A stretch of DNA of 64,000 bases. Origin: an uncultured Flavobacteriaceae bacterium. Lineage in GTDB: Bacteria > Bacteroidota > Bacteroidia > Flavobacteriales > Flavobacteriaceae. A program made the translations under genes and the position numbers. Below the pieces are notes generated by a model. That model made no database searches and had not been told where the DNA came from. It saw only the letters and a list, made by a program, of their open reading frames with translations. Shown one piece after another: positions 43,124 to 52,545 of this stretch; position 1 is the first letter of the stretch; every line of letters starts with the position of its first letter. The DNA lies in NCBI GenBank assembly GCA_947502635.1, contig CANNAN010000013.1, positions 62,001 through 126,000 on the forward strand, read 5' to 3'.

Positions 43124-44932
43124 ATGAAAAAAATGCATTCATTTCACATCCCAGTTATGGGTATTGGTTTTACGGTTGATACCCCTTTAAAAGTAGCCCA
43201 ATATGGTATGGACTCTGTAATTTCTTTGGTAGACGATATTTTACTTGAGAAGTTAAGAAAGATGTATAGCGAAAAATTTGAAATCCCTTATAACGAGATT
43301 ACAGATAAAGTACAAGATTTTAGAGCAAAAAGAATCACATCATATTTAAATTTAGTTCATGATTTAGCCGATAAGAAATTTGAAGATTTAAAAACGATAG
43401 GACTCAAAAAAAGTGACGACCTAAAGGCTTATATAAATATGCTTCCCAATGGCGCTTCATTGAAAACAGAATTTAAAAAACTGACCGAAAAAGGGCTTCA
43501 TATTTCTGAAATAAAAAAGTGGACTATTAAAAACCTGGTTAAAGGGAGTATTGATGTTAATATCATGACTAAAGTTGATAAAGATAACTATGTTAATGAT
43601 GAAAAATTGCCTATTGAGTACAACGATGCTCATGCCGCTTTAAGAGGTTTTGTAAATAGCAAATTAAATTCTTCTGTGGTGCTTTCTGCAGGAATGAATC
43701 CTAGGTTGTATAGTTACATGGGGCAGTTTGATGATTTTTATCCAACAGAGGAAGGTGTTTTTAAAAAGAAAATCATTTTAAAAGTAAGCGATTACAAATC
43801 AGCATTAATTCAAGGTAAATTTTTAGCCAAAAAAGGCTTATGGGTTTCGGAATATAGAATTGAGTCTGGGTTAAATTGTGGTGGTCATGCCTTTGCTACT
43901 AACGGGTATCTTTTAGGGCCTGTTTTAGCTGAATTTAAAGAGAAACGTCAAGAATTAGGAAGTGCGATTCAAGATTTGTTAAATCAAGAATTAATAAATC
44001 AGGGGCGAGTTGTTTCTAAAACACCATTAACCATGAAAATTTCTGCACAAGGGGGTGTGGGAACACAAGAAGAGCATGAGTTTTTAATAAATCAATATCA
44101 ATTAGACTCTGTAGGTTGGGGCACGCCTTTTTTATTAGTTCCAGAAGCAACCACTGTAGACGAAAAGACATTAGACAGGTTAACGAAAGCTAAAGAAGCA
44201 GATTTGTATCTAAGCGATATTTCACCATTAGGAATTCCATTTAATAATCTTAGAGATAATACAAAAGATCTCGAAAAAGAAGGATTTATTAACAAGGGAC
44301 GACCAGGGAGTGCTTGCCCAAAGAAGTTTGTGGCTTTAAATAAAGAATTTAAAGAAAAAGGCATTTGTACTGCTTCCAGAGAATATCAACATTTAAAAAT
44401 AAAAGAGCTGGATGCGCTGGGATTACCGTTAGAAGACTATCAAGCTAAGTTTAATAAAATAATAGAGAAATCCTGTACCTGTGTAGGTTTAGGTACTTCT
44501 GCGTTGTTGGCATATAATTTAGATACAAAAGTAGAAGGGAAAGGGGTGTCTATTTGTCCAGGTCCTAATATGGCATATTATTCCAATATTATGAGTTTAA
44601 AGAATATTACAGATCATATTTATGGTAGAGATAATATGATTTCAAGAGATGACAGGCCTCATTTTTTTATTAAGGAATTATATATTTATATAGATTATTT
44701 AAAGAATAAATTGAACGAAGCAAGAAAGACTATAACTAAAAAAGAAGAAAAATACCTGCTAACTTTTACAAACAATATGAAAGAAGGTATTTCTTATTAT
44801 AAAACCATGTTCTGCGAATTGAAAAATACCTTCGAAGATATTAAGGAAGTTGTTTTAAATGAATTAGATAAAAGCGATACCACTTTGAGTTTAATTAAAA
44901 TTGAGATTGAAAGTTTATCGGTTAAAAGTTGA
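43124..44932 (+). CDS. Conserved large protein, FMN-type TIM-barrel-like, function unknown
   Basis: 602 aa, cytoplasmic. The first ~230 residues are helical. The middle has segments of the FMN/TIM-barrel enzyme style (GLNCGGHAFATNGYLLGPVL, MKISAQGGVGTQEEHEFLIN, WGTPFLLVPEATTVDE) as in nitronate monooxygenase or glutamate synthase-like proteins. Several conserved Cys residues follow (GSACPKKF, KGICTASREYQ, KSCTCVGLG, SICPGPNM) that might bind a metal or cluster. I do not know a characterised member. It stands between ppc and nadA but ~230 bp from the latter. Confidence 0.6.
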   Translation: MKKMHSFHIPVMGIGFTVDTPLKVAQYGMDSVISLVDDILLEKLRKMYSEKFEIPYNEITDKVQDFRAKRITSYLNLVHDLADKKFEDLKTIGLKKSDDLKAYINMLPNGASLKTEFKKLTEKGLHISEIKKWTIKNLVKGSIDVNIMTKVDKDNYVNDEKLPIEYNDAHAALRGFVNSKLNSSVVLSAGMNPRLYSYMGQFDDFYPTEEGVFKKKIILKVSDYKSALIQGKFLAKKGLWVSEYRIESGLNCGGHAFATNGYLLGPVLAEFKEKRQELGSAIQDLLNQELINQGRVVSKTPLTMKISAQGGVGTQEEHEFLINQYQLDSVGWGTPFLLVPEATTVDEKTLDRLTKAKEADLYLSDISPLGIPFNNLRDNTKDLEKEGFINKGRPGSACPKKFVALNKEFKEKGICTASREYQHLKIKELDALGLPLEDYQAKFNKIIEKSCTCVGLGTSALLAYNLDTKVEGKGVSICPGPNMAYYSNIMSLKNITDHIYGRDNMISRDDRPHFFIKELYIYIDYLKNKLNEARKTITKKEEKYLLTFTNNMKEGISYYKTMFCELKNTFEDIKEVVLNELDKSDTTLSLIKIEIESLSVKS

Positions 44933-45164
44933 GATCTTGCAAAAGAATATGATTTTCGAATAGAATTCAATTCTATTTTTATGAAATAATAAAGCCTTTA
45001 TTTAAGTTAGACTCCTTTAAGTCCTGTTTTTTTTTGAATATATTTAATTTCTTCACAATTTTTAATACAATTGATTTTCAATACAGTTTTAATTAAGATA
45101 TTTGCAGAAATAATAACATTATAATAACATTATTTTGTTGTGTAATGTGTTGAAGATTAGTAAA
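44933..45164. promoter_or_regulatory. Intergenic region upstream of nadA
   Basis: 230 bp without gene. AATAACATTATAATAACATTAT is a short direct repeat at 45111-45132, just before nadA. No riboswitch fold was recognised. Confidence 0.35.
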
Positions 45165-46091
45165 ATGGATTTAGTAAAAGAAATAAAACGCCTTAAAAAA
45201 GAGAAGAATGCTGTCATTCTAGCACACTATTATCAAGTTGCAGAAATACAAGATATAGCAGATTATGTAGGAGATAGTTTAGGTTTGTCGCAAAAAGCAG
45301 CCGAAACAGATGCCGATGTTATTGTATTTGCAGGGGTTCATTTTATGGCAGAAACAGCTAAAATATTAAACCCAACAAAAACGGTGGTGCTTCCCGATTT
45401 AAATGCAGGATGCTCTCTGGCAGATTCTTGTCCGCCAGATAGTTTTGAAAAATTTACAAAAGAACACCCAGACCATATAGTAATTACTTATGTAAACTGT
45501 TCGGCAGAAATTAAAGCCTTGAGTGATATTGTATGTACCTCTTCAAATGCATTAAAAATTGTGGAGTCGGTGCCAAAAGACACACCTATTATTTTTGCAC
45601 CAGATAAGAATCTTGGCAAGTATGTTATTAAAGAAACAGGAAGAGATATGTTGCTTTGGGACGGTAGTTGTATTGTACACGAAGCCTTTTCTATGGATAA
45701 GTTAATTGAATTACATAAAAAATATCCTGATTATAAAATTATAGCACACCCAGAATCTGAAGAACATATTTTAGATACAGCAACTTATGTTGGATCTACT
45801 TCGGGGATGATAAATTATGTAAAAGAACATCAAGATCAAAAATTTATAGTGGCTACAGAAGCAGGTATTTTACATAAAATGCAACAAGAAATGCCAAACA
45901 CAGAATTGATTCCTGCACCTGCGGTGGAAGATAATACCTGTGCGTGTAGTGAGTGTCATTTTATGAAAATGAATACCATGCAAAAACTGTATGATTGTTT
46001 ATTAAATGAATCGCCACAAATTGAAGTGCCAGAACCCATTAGAAAAAAAGCCTTATTGCCTATTGAACGTATGTTAGAACTATCTAAGTAA
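45165..46091 (+). CDS. nadA: Quinolinate synthase A
   Basis: I choose ATG 45165 ([20 protein letters not shown]) over an upstream in-frame start. The three cluster-binding Cys are evident in [11 protein letters not shown]-type [25 protein letters not shown]... and [21 protein letters not shown](V/I) and GDSLGLS are family signatures. The 4Fe-4S enzyme condenses iminoaspartate with dihydroxyacetone phosphate to quinolinate for NAD. nadB starts 1 bp after its stop, an operon. Confidence 0.96.
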   Translation: MDLVKEIKRLKKEKNAVILAHYYQVAEIQDIADYVGDSLGLSQKAAETDADVIVFAGVHFMAETAKILNPTKTVVLPDLNAGCSLADSCPPDSFEKFTKEHPDHIVITYVNCSAEIKALSDIVCTSSNALKIVESVPKDTPIIFAPDKNLGKYVIKETGRDMLLWDGSCIVHEAFSMDKLIELHKKYPDYKIIAHPESEEHILDTATYVGSTSGMINYVKEHQDQKFIVATEAGILHKMQQEMPNTELIPAPAVEDNTCACSECHFMKMNTMQKLYDCLLNESPQIEVPEPIRKKALLPIERMLELSK

Positions 46092-46092
46092 A

Positions 46093-47652
46093 ATGGTTAC
46101 TACAGATTATTTAGTGATTGGTTCTGGAATAGCAGGTTTAACGTTTTCGGTTAAAATTGCAGAAAAATTTCCAGATAGAAAGGTGGTTATAGTTACCAAA
46201 GCTAACGAAGACGAATCGAATACAAAATATGCCCAGGGTGGTGTTGCGGTCGTTTTAGATAAAGAACAAGATTCCTTTAAAAAACATATTAAAGATACTT
46301 TAATTGCGGGAGATGGTTTATGCAAAGAAGAGGTTGTTAAACTGGTTATAAAAGAAGGTCCAGAACGACTGAAGGAATTATTGCTTTGGGGTGCGAATTT
46401 TGATGTTAATGACAACGGAAAATTTGATTTAGGTAAAGAAGGCGGGCATTCGGAATATCGGGTGGTGCATCATAAAGACATTACAGGTTACGAGATAGAA
46501 CGTGCCTTGTTAGAACGCGCACATCAATTATTAAATATTACCATTTTACCCCACCATTTTGCGATAGATTTGGTTACCAATCACCATATTGAAAATTATA
46601 AATCTGAAACTTTAGCTTGTTTTGGTGCTTATATATTCAATCAAAATACAGGCGAAATCTTTACAATAAAAGCAAATAGTACGTTATTGGCTTCTGGGGG
46701 TATTGGCTGTGTTTATGGTCATACAACAAATCCAGTTATAGCGACAGGCGATGGAATTGCAATGGCTTATAGAGCCAAAGCACGTATTAAAGACATGGAA
46801 TTTGTTCAGTTTCACCCAACGGCTTTGTATGAAGAAAAAGGGGAGTCGTCATTTTTAATTTCAGAAGCTGTTAGAGGCTTTGGGGCTTATCTTCGGAATA
46901 AAAAAGGCCATCGTTTTATGCCAGATTACGATGAACGAGCAGAACTAGCCTCCAGAGATATTGTATCTCAAAGTATAGATAGTGAATTAAAAAAATCTGG
47001 GGATCCGCATGTGTATTTAGACTGTACGCATCTGGATATAGATGCCTTTAAAAATCATTTTCCTAATATTTATAAAAAATGTTTAGCACATCATATAGAT
47101 ATTGAAACCGATTGGATTCCTGTTATTCCCGCGTCTCATTATTTATGTGGCGGTATTAAAGTCAATAAAAAAGGAAAAACAACTATTGATAATTTATTTG
47201 CCTGTGGCGAATGTTCCAGAACTGGTTTACATGGCGCAAATAGATTGGCGTCAAATTCGTTATTAGAGGCTTTGGTGTTTGCTCACAATATTTTTAAATA
47301 TCATAGCAAGCATGATTATGAATTGACAGATTTAGTAATTCCAGATTGGAATGATGAAGGCACCACGATTCCCGAAGAGCATATTTTAATACAACATAAC
47401 TTAGAGCAGTTGCAGGCCTTAATGCGAAATTATGTGGGGATTGTAAGAAGCAATAAGCGGTTAAAAAGAGCTATAAATCATTTAGATTTAATTTATAATG
47501 AAGTTGAAGATCTTTATAAAGAATCTAAAATAACCACATCGCTTTGCGAATTAAGAAATATGATTAATGTGTCTCACTTAATTATTAGACAATCCCTAGA
47601 TAGAAAAGAAAATAAAGGCGGTTATTATAATATTAATAATGCTAAAAAATAA
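46093..47652 (+). CDS. nadB: L-aspartate oxidase
   Basis: 519 aa. The FAD-binding GSGIAGLTFSVKIAEKFPD is at residues 8-26. The succinate dehydrogenase-like active-site segments are EGGHSEYRVVHHKD, FVQFHPTALY and ASHYLCGGIKVNKKG, plus a C-terminal helical domain. It oxidises L-aspartate to iminoaspartate, which NadA uses. nadC is not in the window. Confidence 0.96.
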   Translation: MVTTDYLVIGSGIAGLTFSVKIAEKFPDRKVVIVTKANEDESNTKYAQGGVAVVLDKEQDSFKKHIKDTLIAGDGLCKEEVVKLVIKEGPERLKELLLWGANFDVNDNGKFDLGKEGGHSEYRVVHHKDITGYEIERALLERAHQLLNITILPHHFAIDLVTNHHIENYKSETLACFGAYIFNQNTGEIFTIKANSTLLASGGIGCVYGHTTNPVIATGDGIAMAYRAKARIKDMEFVQFHPTALYEEKGESSFLISEAVRGFGAYLRNKKGHRFMPDYDERAELASRDIVSQSIDSELKKSGDPHVYLDCTHLDIDAFKNHFPNIYKKCLAHHIDIETDWIPVIPASHYLCGGIKVNKKGKTTIDNLFACGECSRTGLHGANRLASNSLLEALVFAHNIFKYHSKHDYELTDLVIPDWNDEGTTIPEEHILIQHNLEQLQALMRNYVGIVRSNKRLKRAINHLDLIYNEVEDLYKESKITTSLCELRNMINVSHLIIRQSLDRKENKGGYYNINNAKK

Positions 47653-47842
47653 TGAGGCTCTTTTAATATTGAAAAGAACTTTTCTGAGGCAATGTCTTTT
47701 TTTGCTACCACTTATTATCTTTGGTGTTTAGACAGAGTGTCTTTATAGATAATATTGTTTTCCAATATATTTTACATAGGAGGAGTTTAAGTTTAATTTT
47801 GTAGATTGTAAAATAATATTTTAATTAAAAAAAAGGAATTGA

Positions 47843-47947
47843 ATGATTGATAAAAAATTAGAATCTTTTGTATGGATATTAGCAGGAAGTCTTATCGCTG
47901 CTTACTTTTTAGGTTATGGAGTTGCATTATTAAAAGGTTTTTACTAA
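47843..47947 (+). CDS. Small single-span membrane protein, 34 aa
   Basis: ATG 47843 follows AAAAGGAATTG, a good ribosome site. The product MIDKKLESFVWILAGSLIAA... has one membrane helix and ends LLKGFY before TAA at 47945-47947. Too short for family assignment. It may be a subunit of a membrane complex or a stress peptide. Confidence 0.5.
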   Translation: MIDKKLESFVWILAGSLIAAYFLGYGVALLKGFY

Positions 47948-48084
47948 CATTAAGCGTTTCTATCAAATAAATTTTAGAAATGTAGTATAGCTAGGGCAAT
48001 TATTATAACATTGATAATGTAAAAAAATAATGAGACTTTTCTGGAAATAAAAAAGCCTCATTAAAAACCTTAAACGGTTTTAAG

Positions 48085-48420
48085 TTATTTGTTTCCCAGC
48101 ATTAATAATTCATTGCAAACAACTTCGGTGATATAGCGTTTATTACCTTCTTTATCATCATAGCTGCGAGAGGTCAATTTCCCTTCTATAGCGATTTCTT
48201 TTCCCTTTGTGACATATTTTTCAATAATTTCGGCCGTTTTGCCCCAAGCTACTACATTATGCCATTGTGTATCTGTAATCTTTTCACCATTATTATTGGT
48301 ATAGCTTTCGTTAGTAGCTATAGTAAATTTAGCGAGTGTTTTTCCAGATTCCAGATTAACGATTTCAGGATCGTTTCCTAAGTTACCAATCAACTGTACT
48401 TTGTTTCTAAGCGTGTTCAT
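48085..48420 (-). CDS. ssb: Single-stranded DNA-binding protein (short)
   Basis: 111 aa with the OB-fold pattern: MNTLRNKVQLIGNLGNDPEI, TLAKFTIATNESY, DTQWHNVVAWGKTAEIIEKY, GKEIAIEGKLTSRSYDD and KRYITEVVCNELLML. It lacks the flexible acidic C-terminal tail of main SSBs, so it is a secondary SSB, common in flavobacteria. It binds ssDNA in replication, repair or natural transformation. Confidence 0.9.
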   Translation of the reverse strand: MNTLRNKVQLIGNLGNDPEIVNLESGKTLAKFTIATNESYTNNNGEKITDTQWHNVVAWGKTAEIIEKYVTKGKEIAIEGKLTSRSYDDKEGNKRYITEVVCNELLMLGNK

Positions 48421-48803
48421 AATTTTAAATTTTAATGTTAAACAGTTAATACTATCGAGTTCCTATGTTTCGACACTGCAAATATGAAACAGCTTCCAAA
48501 TGTTATTCGGTAATTACTTATTTAAAATCGCTTGTAAATGTTTGTAGTCGTTTGTAAACGAATAATTTTGTTGTAAAATAGGGAACTACATACAAGTTTA
48601 CACCAAAAAGAAAAGTTTGATTTCGCACTTAGAAAACGTGCTTTTTTTGAAGTATGTAAGTTATCCAATCTACATTTTGAAATCCGCTAATTCAGATTCA
48701 CAAAACATAAGCTCTTGCTGACCTTAGTCAAATTGAGTTCTTACTTTTCAATGAACATATTTAATTCATTCTAATTCTACTAACATTAGAAATGAATATA
48801 TGA
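48421..48803. repeat. Intergenic region with punctuating repeat, copy 1
   Basis: At ~48570-48660 lies GTAAAATAGGGAACTACATA followed by CAAGTTTACACCAAAAAGAA, a hairpin-like CGCACTTAG...GTGC and TTTGAAGTATGTAAG. The same string recurs at 51.7 and 54.4 kb, always between gene modules. No gene is recognised in this 380-bp gap. Confidence 0.7.
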
Positions 48804-49022
48804 TTATTCAGAGTTTGCAATCTTCAAAAGTTTGAGACCGTTTTTAAACTCTTCTTCAACCTCTTTCATATCTATAACCGATCCCATAGAAGCCATATCT
48901 AATATATAGAACTTCATAGACTTTTTAAGAGCATCTTCTAATAGCTCAATAGCGTCACTATTAGGATTTTCCTTTTTAACAATTTTTAAGGCTGAAATTA
49001 TAGATGATATGTTACTTTGCAT
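48804..49022 (-). CDS. Small hypothetical protein, 72 aa
   Basis: A helical, acidic 72-residue product (MQSNISSIISALKIVKKENP, DAIELLEDALKKSMKFYILD) with normal ATG. It lies 50 bp after rhuM in the same direction and could be co-transcribed. No family recognised. Confidence 0.5.
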   Translation of the reverse strand: MQSNISSIISALKIVKKENPNSDAIELLEDALKKSMKFYILDMASMGSVIDMKEVEEEFKNGLKLLKIANSE

Positions 49023-49072
49023 GAGGTAAATTTTTTATAAATATAATAATTTAAAGTTTCTACTTAACACTT

Positions 49073-50188
49073 TTAATTATTGTCTTTAGGATTGTAATTT
49101 AATCCTTTTTTTAGTTTTTGGTTGAAGTCAGAAAGCGGAGGTGGTGGTGGAGGTAGCTTAGGAGCAGGGGGTATTTCACCACTATTAGTTTTCTCAACTA
49201 ACTTATCAAAATCAGATTTAAATTCTATATCCTGTACTATTCTAAATTTAGAATATTCTCTTTCAGCGAATGTTTTAGCAACCTTTGCGCTAATTTTACC
49301 TTTACCTTTTAAAATATCATAGTCATTAAATTTAATAAACGCATCAAGCTTGCCAACCCAATCACTCATAGTCATGCCTTGATTTCTTTTTGCTTGTAAT
49401 TCTGCATAATCAAGAAGCATATTCACTAAAATATTTAATTCCGAAATTTCATTACGCTTAAAATAATTTTTACCAACCGAAACATCTGATTTTAAAATCT
49501 TACCCCCTTTTTTCTCGTTTTTCCAACTAGTTAGACCCATATTAGGCAAAGAAGAATCTGCTCTTAATTTTATTATTTCAGATGCTGTATGATGCGTAAT
49601 TGCATATTCTAATTTGTTTTGAACAGTGGCAAAGAATGTTTGTGATATTTTGGCTTTTGAGTCATAATCAACAGCAAGAGCATATATATCCGTGATTTTT
49701 TGGTAAAACCTTCTTTCGGATGCACGTATTTCTCTAATACGTTCTATTAACTCGTCAAAGTAATCTTTATCAAATAACGTTTTCCCTTGTTTCAATCTAT
49801 CGTCATCTAAGGCAAACCCTTTTATTAAGTATTCTTTTAATATTGAAGAAGCCCATATTCTAAACAAAGTAGCCTTAGGCGAGTTAATTCTATAGCCTAC
49901 CGATATTATAGCATCTAAATTGTAAAATTCTGTTGACCTCTGTACATTACGATTCCCTTCTTTTTGAACTGTCAAAATTTCTTTGACAGTTGAAAATTTA
50001 TTCAACTCACCCTCTTTGTAAATATTGTTTAAATGATAGCTTATTGTTTGTTTTGATGATTCAAATATTTCAGCCATACTTGATTGAGTAACCCAAACAG
50101 TATCGTCATCTAATATTACTTGAATATTTGTAGTTCCATTCTGAGTTGAATAGAACAAGAAGTTTTTTTGCTCTTCTAAATTACTCAT
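49073..50188 (-). CDS. RhuM-family protein
   Basis: 371 aa with the RhuM pattern: DDTVWVTQSSMAEIFESSKQ, TVQKEGNRNVQRSTEFYNLD, VGYRINSPKATLFRIWASSI, LKEYLIKGFALDDDRL, SERRFYQKITDIYALAVDYD. RhuM proteins are named from a Salmonella pathogenicity island and are widespread in mobile elements; the molecular role is not known. The C-terminal tail is proline-rich (PPAPKLPPPPPP). Its start codon overlaps the IS1595 transposase stop as ATGAGTAA, so it is translationally coupled to the transposase. Confidence 0.88.
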   Translation of the reverse strand: MSNLEEQKNFLFYSTQNGTTNIQVILDDDTVWVTQSSMAEIFESSKQTISYHLNNIYKEGELNKFSTVKEILTVQKEGNRNVQRSTEFYNLDAIISVGYRINSPKATLFRIWASSILKEYLIKGFALDDDRLKQGKTLFDKDYFDELIERIREIRASERRFYQKITDIYALAVDYDSKAKISQTFFATVQNKLEYAITHHTASEIIKLRADSSLPNMGLTSWKNEKKGGKILKSDVSVGKNYFKRNEISELNILVNMLLDYAELQAKRNQGMTMSDWVGKLDAFIKFNDYDILKGKGKISAKVAKTFAEREYSKFRIVQDIEFKSDFDKLVEKTNSGEIPPAPKLPPPPPPLSDFNQKLKKGLNYNPKDNN

Positions 50189-51101
50189 TAATCAATTCTT
50201 TATAGGTTATTCTATTCTCTATATTACACAAAAGTAAATTAAATCTATCATTTTCAGAACCATTGCGAGTATTATATCTAAACACAAATTCATCTACATA
50301 CATTTGTAAATGCTTCTTAGAAGTAAAATGATATATTCCGTAAATACCCCTTTTTAATAAAGCCCAAAAGCTTTCTATAGTATTTGTACTTACTCGACCT
50401 CTTACGTACTCGCCTTGACTATGTTTTACTGCTTTATGGTCGTAAACTCTATCTAAAATATTATATGCTTTTAATTCATCTGAATATATTTTAGAGCCAA
50501 AGCTAATATTATTCATTATTGGGGGTATTAAGCTATTTTGAGTAGTGTCTTTTACGTGTTTTGCTCTAACGTCACCATTACGTTCTACCATGCCTAAAAC
50601 AGCAGATTTCTTATAATGTTCTTTTACTTCTTCTGTTTGGTCTTTTCTAATTCTTGCAGGTCTGTTAGCCATTTTTCCACCTACGTAGGTTTCGTCTATC
50701 TCAACTTCACCGCTTAATTGGTCATCATTATCTAAGCCGAAGCAGTTTCTAATACGTTGTAGCATAAACCAAGCACTCTTTTGAGTTATACCCAAATCAC
50801 GCCCTAACTGTAAAGATGAAATACCTTTTTTATGTGAAGTAACCAACCAAATAGCAAGAAACCATTTTTGTAATTCCATTTTAGTATTATCAAAAATAGT
50901 ATTAGTCTTTACGTTGAAGTATTTACCAGTGTTTTTGCACTTGTATTTATTTCCTTTACATTTATAAACTTTAGAAGTAGAATCAAAAGGACTTACAACG
51001 TCGCCATTCCAACGTAATAACTCTAAATGATCTATGCAAGACTGCTCATCTGGAAAGGCTTTTATAAGGTCTAAAACGGATTTTACTTCTTGGTTAAACA
51101 T
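50181..51101 (-). CDS. IS1595-family (ISXO2-like) transposase
   Basis: ATG 51101 (MFNQEVKSVLDLIKAFPDEQ) is preferred to the upstream TTG. It has an N-terminal zinc-ribbon remnant (YKCKGNKYKCKNTGKYFNV) and the ISXO2 domain: ISSLQLGRDLGITQKSAWFM, VEIDETYVGGKM (first catalytic Asp), KIYSDELKAYNIL (second Asp) and NTIESFWALLKRGIYG (terminal acidic/Asn position). It appears intact. It overlaps rhuM by 8 bp. IS1595 elements are known to carry passenger genes. Confidence 0.9.
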   Translation of the reverse strand: MFNQEVKSVLDLIKAFPDEQSCIDHLELLRWNGDVVSPFDSTSKVYKCKGNKYKCKNTGKYFNVKTNTIFDNTKMELQKWFLAIWLVTSHKKGISSLQLGRDLGITQKSAWFMLQRIRNCFGLDNDDQLSGEVEIDETYVGGKMANRPARIRKDQTEEVKEHYKKSAVLGMVERNGDVRAKHVKDTTQNSLIPPIMNNISFGSKIYSDELKAYNILDRVYDHKAVKHSQGEYVRGRVSTNTIESFWALLKRGIYGIYHFTSKKHLQMYVDEFVFRYNTRNGSENDRFNLLLCNIENRITYKELINE

Positions 51102-51121
51102 ATACAAATATAGTAGTTATT

Positions 51122-51148
51122 TACACTAAAAACAAATTATTTAGTGTA
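51122..51148. promoter_or_regulatory. 9-bp dyad between transposase and divergent gene
   Basis: TACACTAAA (51122-51130) and TTTAGTGTA (51140-51148) are perfectly complementary around a 9-bp AT spacer, between the divergent transposase and the 51179 gene. It could be the transposon end or an operator for both. Confidence 0.5.
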
Positions 51149-51178
51149 TTTATCTTCTATTACAAATATTTTGTGCTT

Positions 51179-51676
51179 ATGGATTTTAACGAGCGATATG
51201 CGAATCAGTTTTTGCAAAAATTTAAGAACAGGGAAATGTTGGTGGTTACAGATTATAACCACAAAGACCGAACAGGATGGAATATCTTAGTTAAGCGAGA
51301 ACTTATTGAACATGTAGGAGATACGCAGTTTACAATAACAGCGAAAGGTAAAAAAGTACTAAGATTAGGCGGTTGGGGTAATTATTTAAAATACATAGAG
51401 TTAAAAGAAAATAGAGATGCTCAAAAAGAGTATTATGACTTTTTATTTTCCAAGTATAGGTATAAAACGTTTTGGGTTGTTTTCGTTCTTGGATTGTTTG
51501 GCGGTGTTTACAGTTTAGTTGATTTCATATCAACCCTAACCACAAAAGACCCCATCCAACAAGTGAACAACCCCACACAGCAAAAAAAAGAAAAAGTAAA
51601 GGAAGAGCAAACTTTAATTTTAAGCCAAAAAAATCTTGATTCTTCATCTTCTTCCAATTCTGAACTAAATAAATAA
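51179..51676 (+). CDS. Membrane protein with N-terminal winged-helix-like domain
   Basis: Start at ATG 51179 (MDFNERYANQFLQKFKNREM) rather than GTG 51173. Residues ~1-75 look like a winged-helix segment (LVKRELIEHVGDTQFTITAK, GKKVLRLGGWGNYLKYIE). A membrane helix follows (FWVVFVLGLFGGVYSLVDFI, ~100-119), then a Lys/Gln/Ser-rich tail. It is transcribed divergently from the IS1595/rhuM unit. Unknown function, possibly anchored signalling or phage-related. Confidence 0.55.
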   Translation: MDFNERYANQFLQKFKNREMLVVTDYNHKDRTGWNILVKRELIEHVGDTQFTITAKGKKVLRLGGWGNYLKYIELKENRDAQKEYYDFLFSKYRYKTFWVVFVLGLFGGVYSLVDFISTLTTKDPIQQVNNPTQQKKEKVKEEQTLILSQKNLDSSSSSNSELNK

Positions 51677-51696
51677 TGTCTTTAATCATGATCTAG

Positions 51697-51800
51697 TCGG
51701 TGTAATGTTGTATATAGTTCCTGTAAAATAGGGAACTACATATAAGTTTAAACCAAAAAGAAAAGTTTAGTTTTACTCCTAGAAATTGTGCTTTTTTGAA
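51697..51800. repeat. Punctuating repeat, copy 2
   Basis: TTGTATATAGTTCCTGTAAA / ATAGGGAACTACATATAAGT / TTAAACCAAAAAGAAAAG followed by GTGCTTTTTTGAAGTATGCA. TATATAGTTCC and GGGAACTACATATA are near-complementary, giving a hairpin. It matches copies at 48.57 and 54.42 kb, and its first part matches 53.39 kb. Confidence 0.8.
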
Positions 51801-51820
51801 GTATGCAAGTTGTTTAATTC

Positions 51821-51955
51821 ATGATTTACCTAAAAAACATCTACATAAGAGCTTTAATTAGCTTGCTTCTTGGTTGTATGTTTTGGTTTACTGCATTAGG
51901 CTGCTCTATATTTTTTGTTGTTCTTACTTTGATTTCAAGAAAGGGCAATAACTAG
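51821..51955 (+). CDS. Small membrane protein, 44 aa
   Basis: ATG 51821 to TAG 51953-51955. The product MIYLKNIYIRALISLLLGCM continues with FWFTALGCSIFFVVLTLISR, two short or one long hydrophobic segment. It lies directly after repeat copy 2. Possibly real but without family. Confidence 0.35.
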   Translation: MIYLKNIYIRALISLLLGCMFWFTALGCSIFFVVLTLISRKGNN

Positions 51956-51964
51956 CATTAATAA

Positions 51965-52366
51965 CTATTCGTCCTTACGTTTCTTTATGCTCTTTAAACT
52001 TAAAGCAGAAACTTGTTTTTCTTTGGGGTTATAGGTTAATCCTTGTTTTAGTTTTTCATTGAAATCTGATAAAGGTTCTTGAATTTCAATTTTCTTTTCT
52101 TTAGGTAATTCTCCTTTCTTTACTCCCTCTATCATTTTATCAAAATCGGATTTATATTCCTTGTCCTGAATTATTCTAAACTTTTCATATTCTTTTTCTG
52201 CAAATTTTTTAGCAACTTGGGCTCTTATTTTCCCAGCATCTTTTAAAAGATCATATTCATTAAATATAAGAAAAGCATCTAATCTATCAACCCAATCTTT
52301 CTTTTCCATTAGCCTACCTTTACTGGCTTGGTTTTCCGCATATAATAGGAGATATTTAGGTTAATT
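51965..52366 (-). pseudogene. RhuM C-terminal fragment
   Basis: From about 52366 the minus frame reads YLLLYAENQASKGRLMEKKD and then WVDRLDAFLIFNEYDLLKDA, KIRAQVAKKFAEKEYEKFRI and PLSDFNEKLKQGLTYNPKEK. This is homologous to the last ~125 residues of the RhuM protein at 49073 but not identical. An in-frame stop and loss of the N-terminal two-thirds show a remnant of a second rhuM copy. The remaining 114-codon frame from ATG 52309 could still be translated. Confidence 0.75.
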
Positions 52367-52479
52367 CGTCGATGTTTTGTAACTTAATAGAGATTATTAC
52401 GACTGATTATATCGATAGAAAGTCTTTTTGTTATAAATAAATTTTATAGATAATGATGATGCTTATAGATATAAAGTTT

Positions 52480-52520
52480 GTTGTTGTTGTTATAAATATG
52501 GTATGCTTATTGTAGATTTG
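52480..52520 (+). promoter_or_regulatory. Putative Bacteroidota promoter for the 65+183-aa pair
   Basis: TAGATTTG at 52513-52520 fits the TAnnTTTG -7 consensus. TTGTTGTTGTTAT at 52480-52492 supplies a -33 TTG about 20 bp upstream. The start codon follows 25 bp later. Confidence 0.6.
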
Positions 52521-52545
52521 TACCGTACAACAAAACATTGTTACC

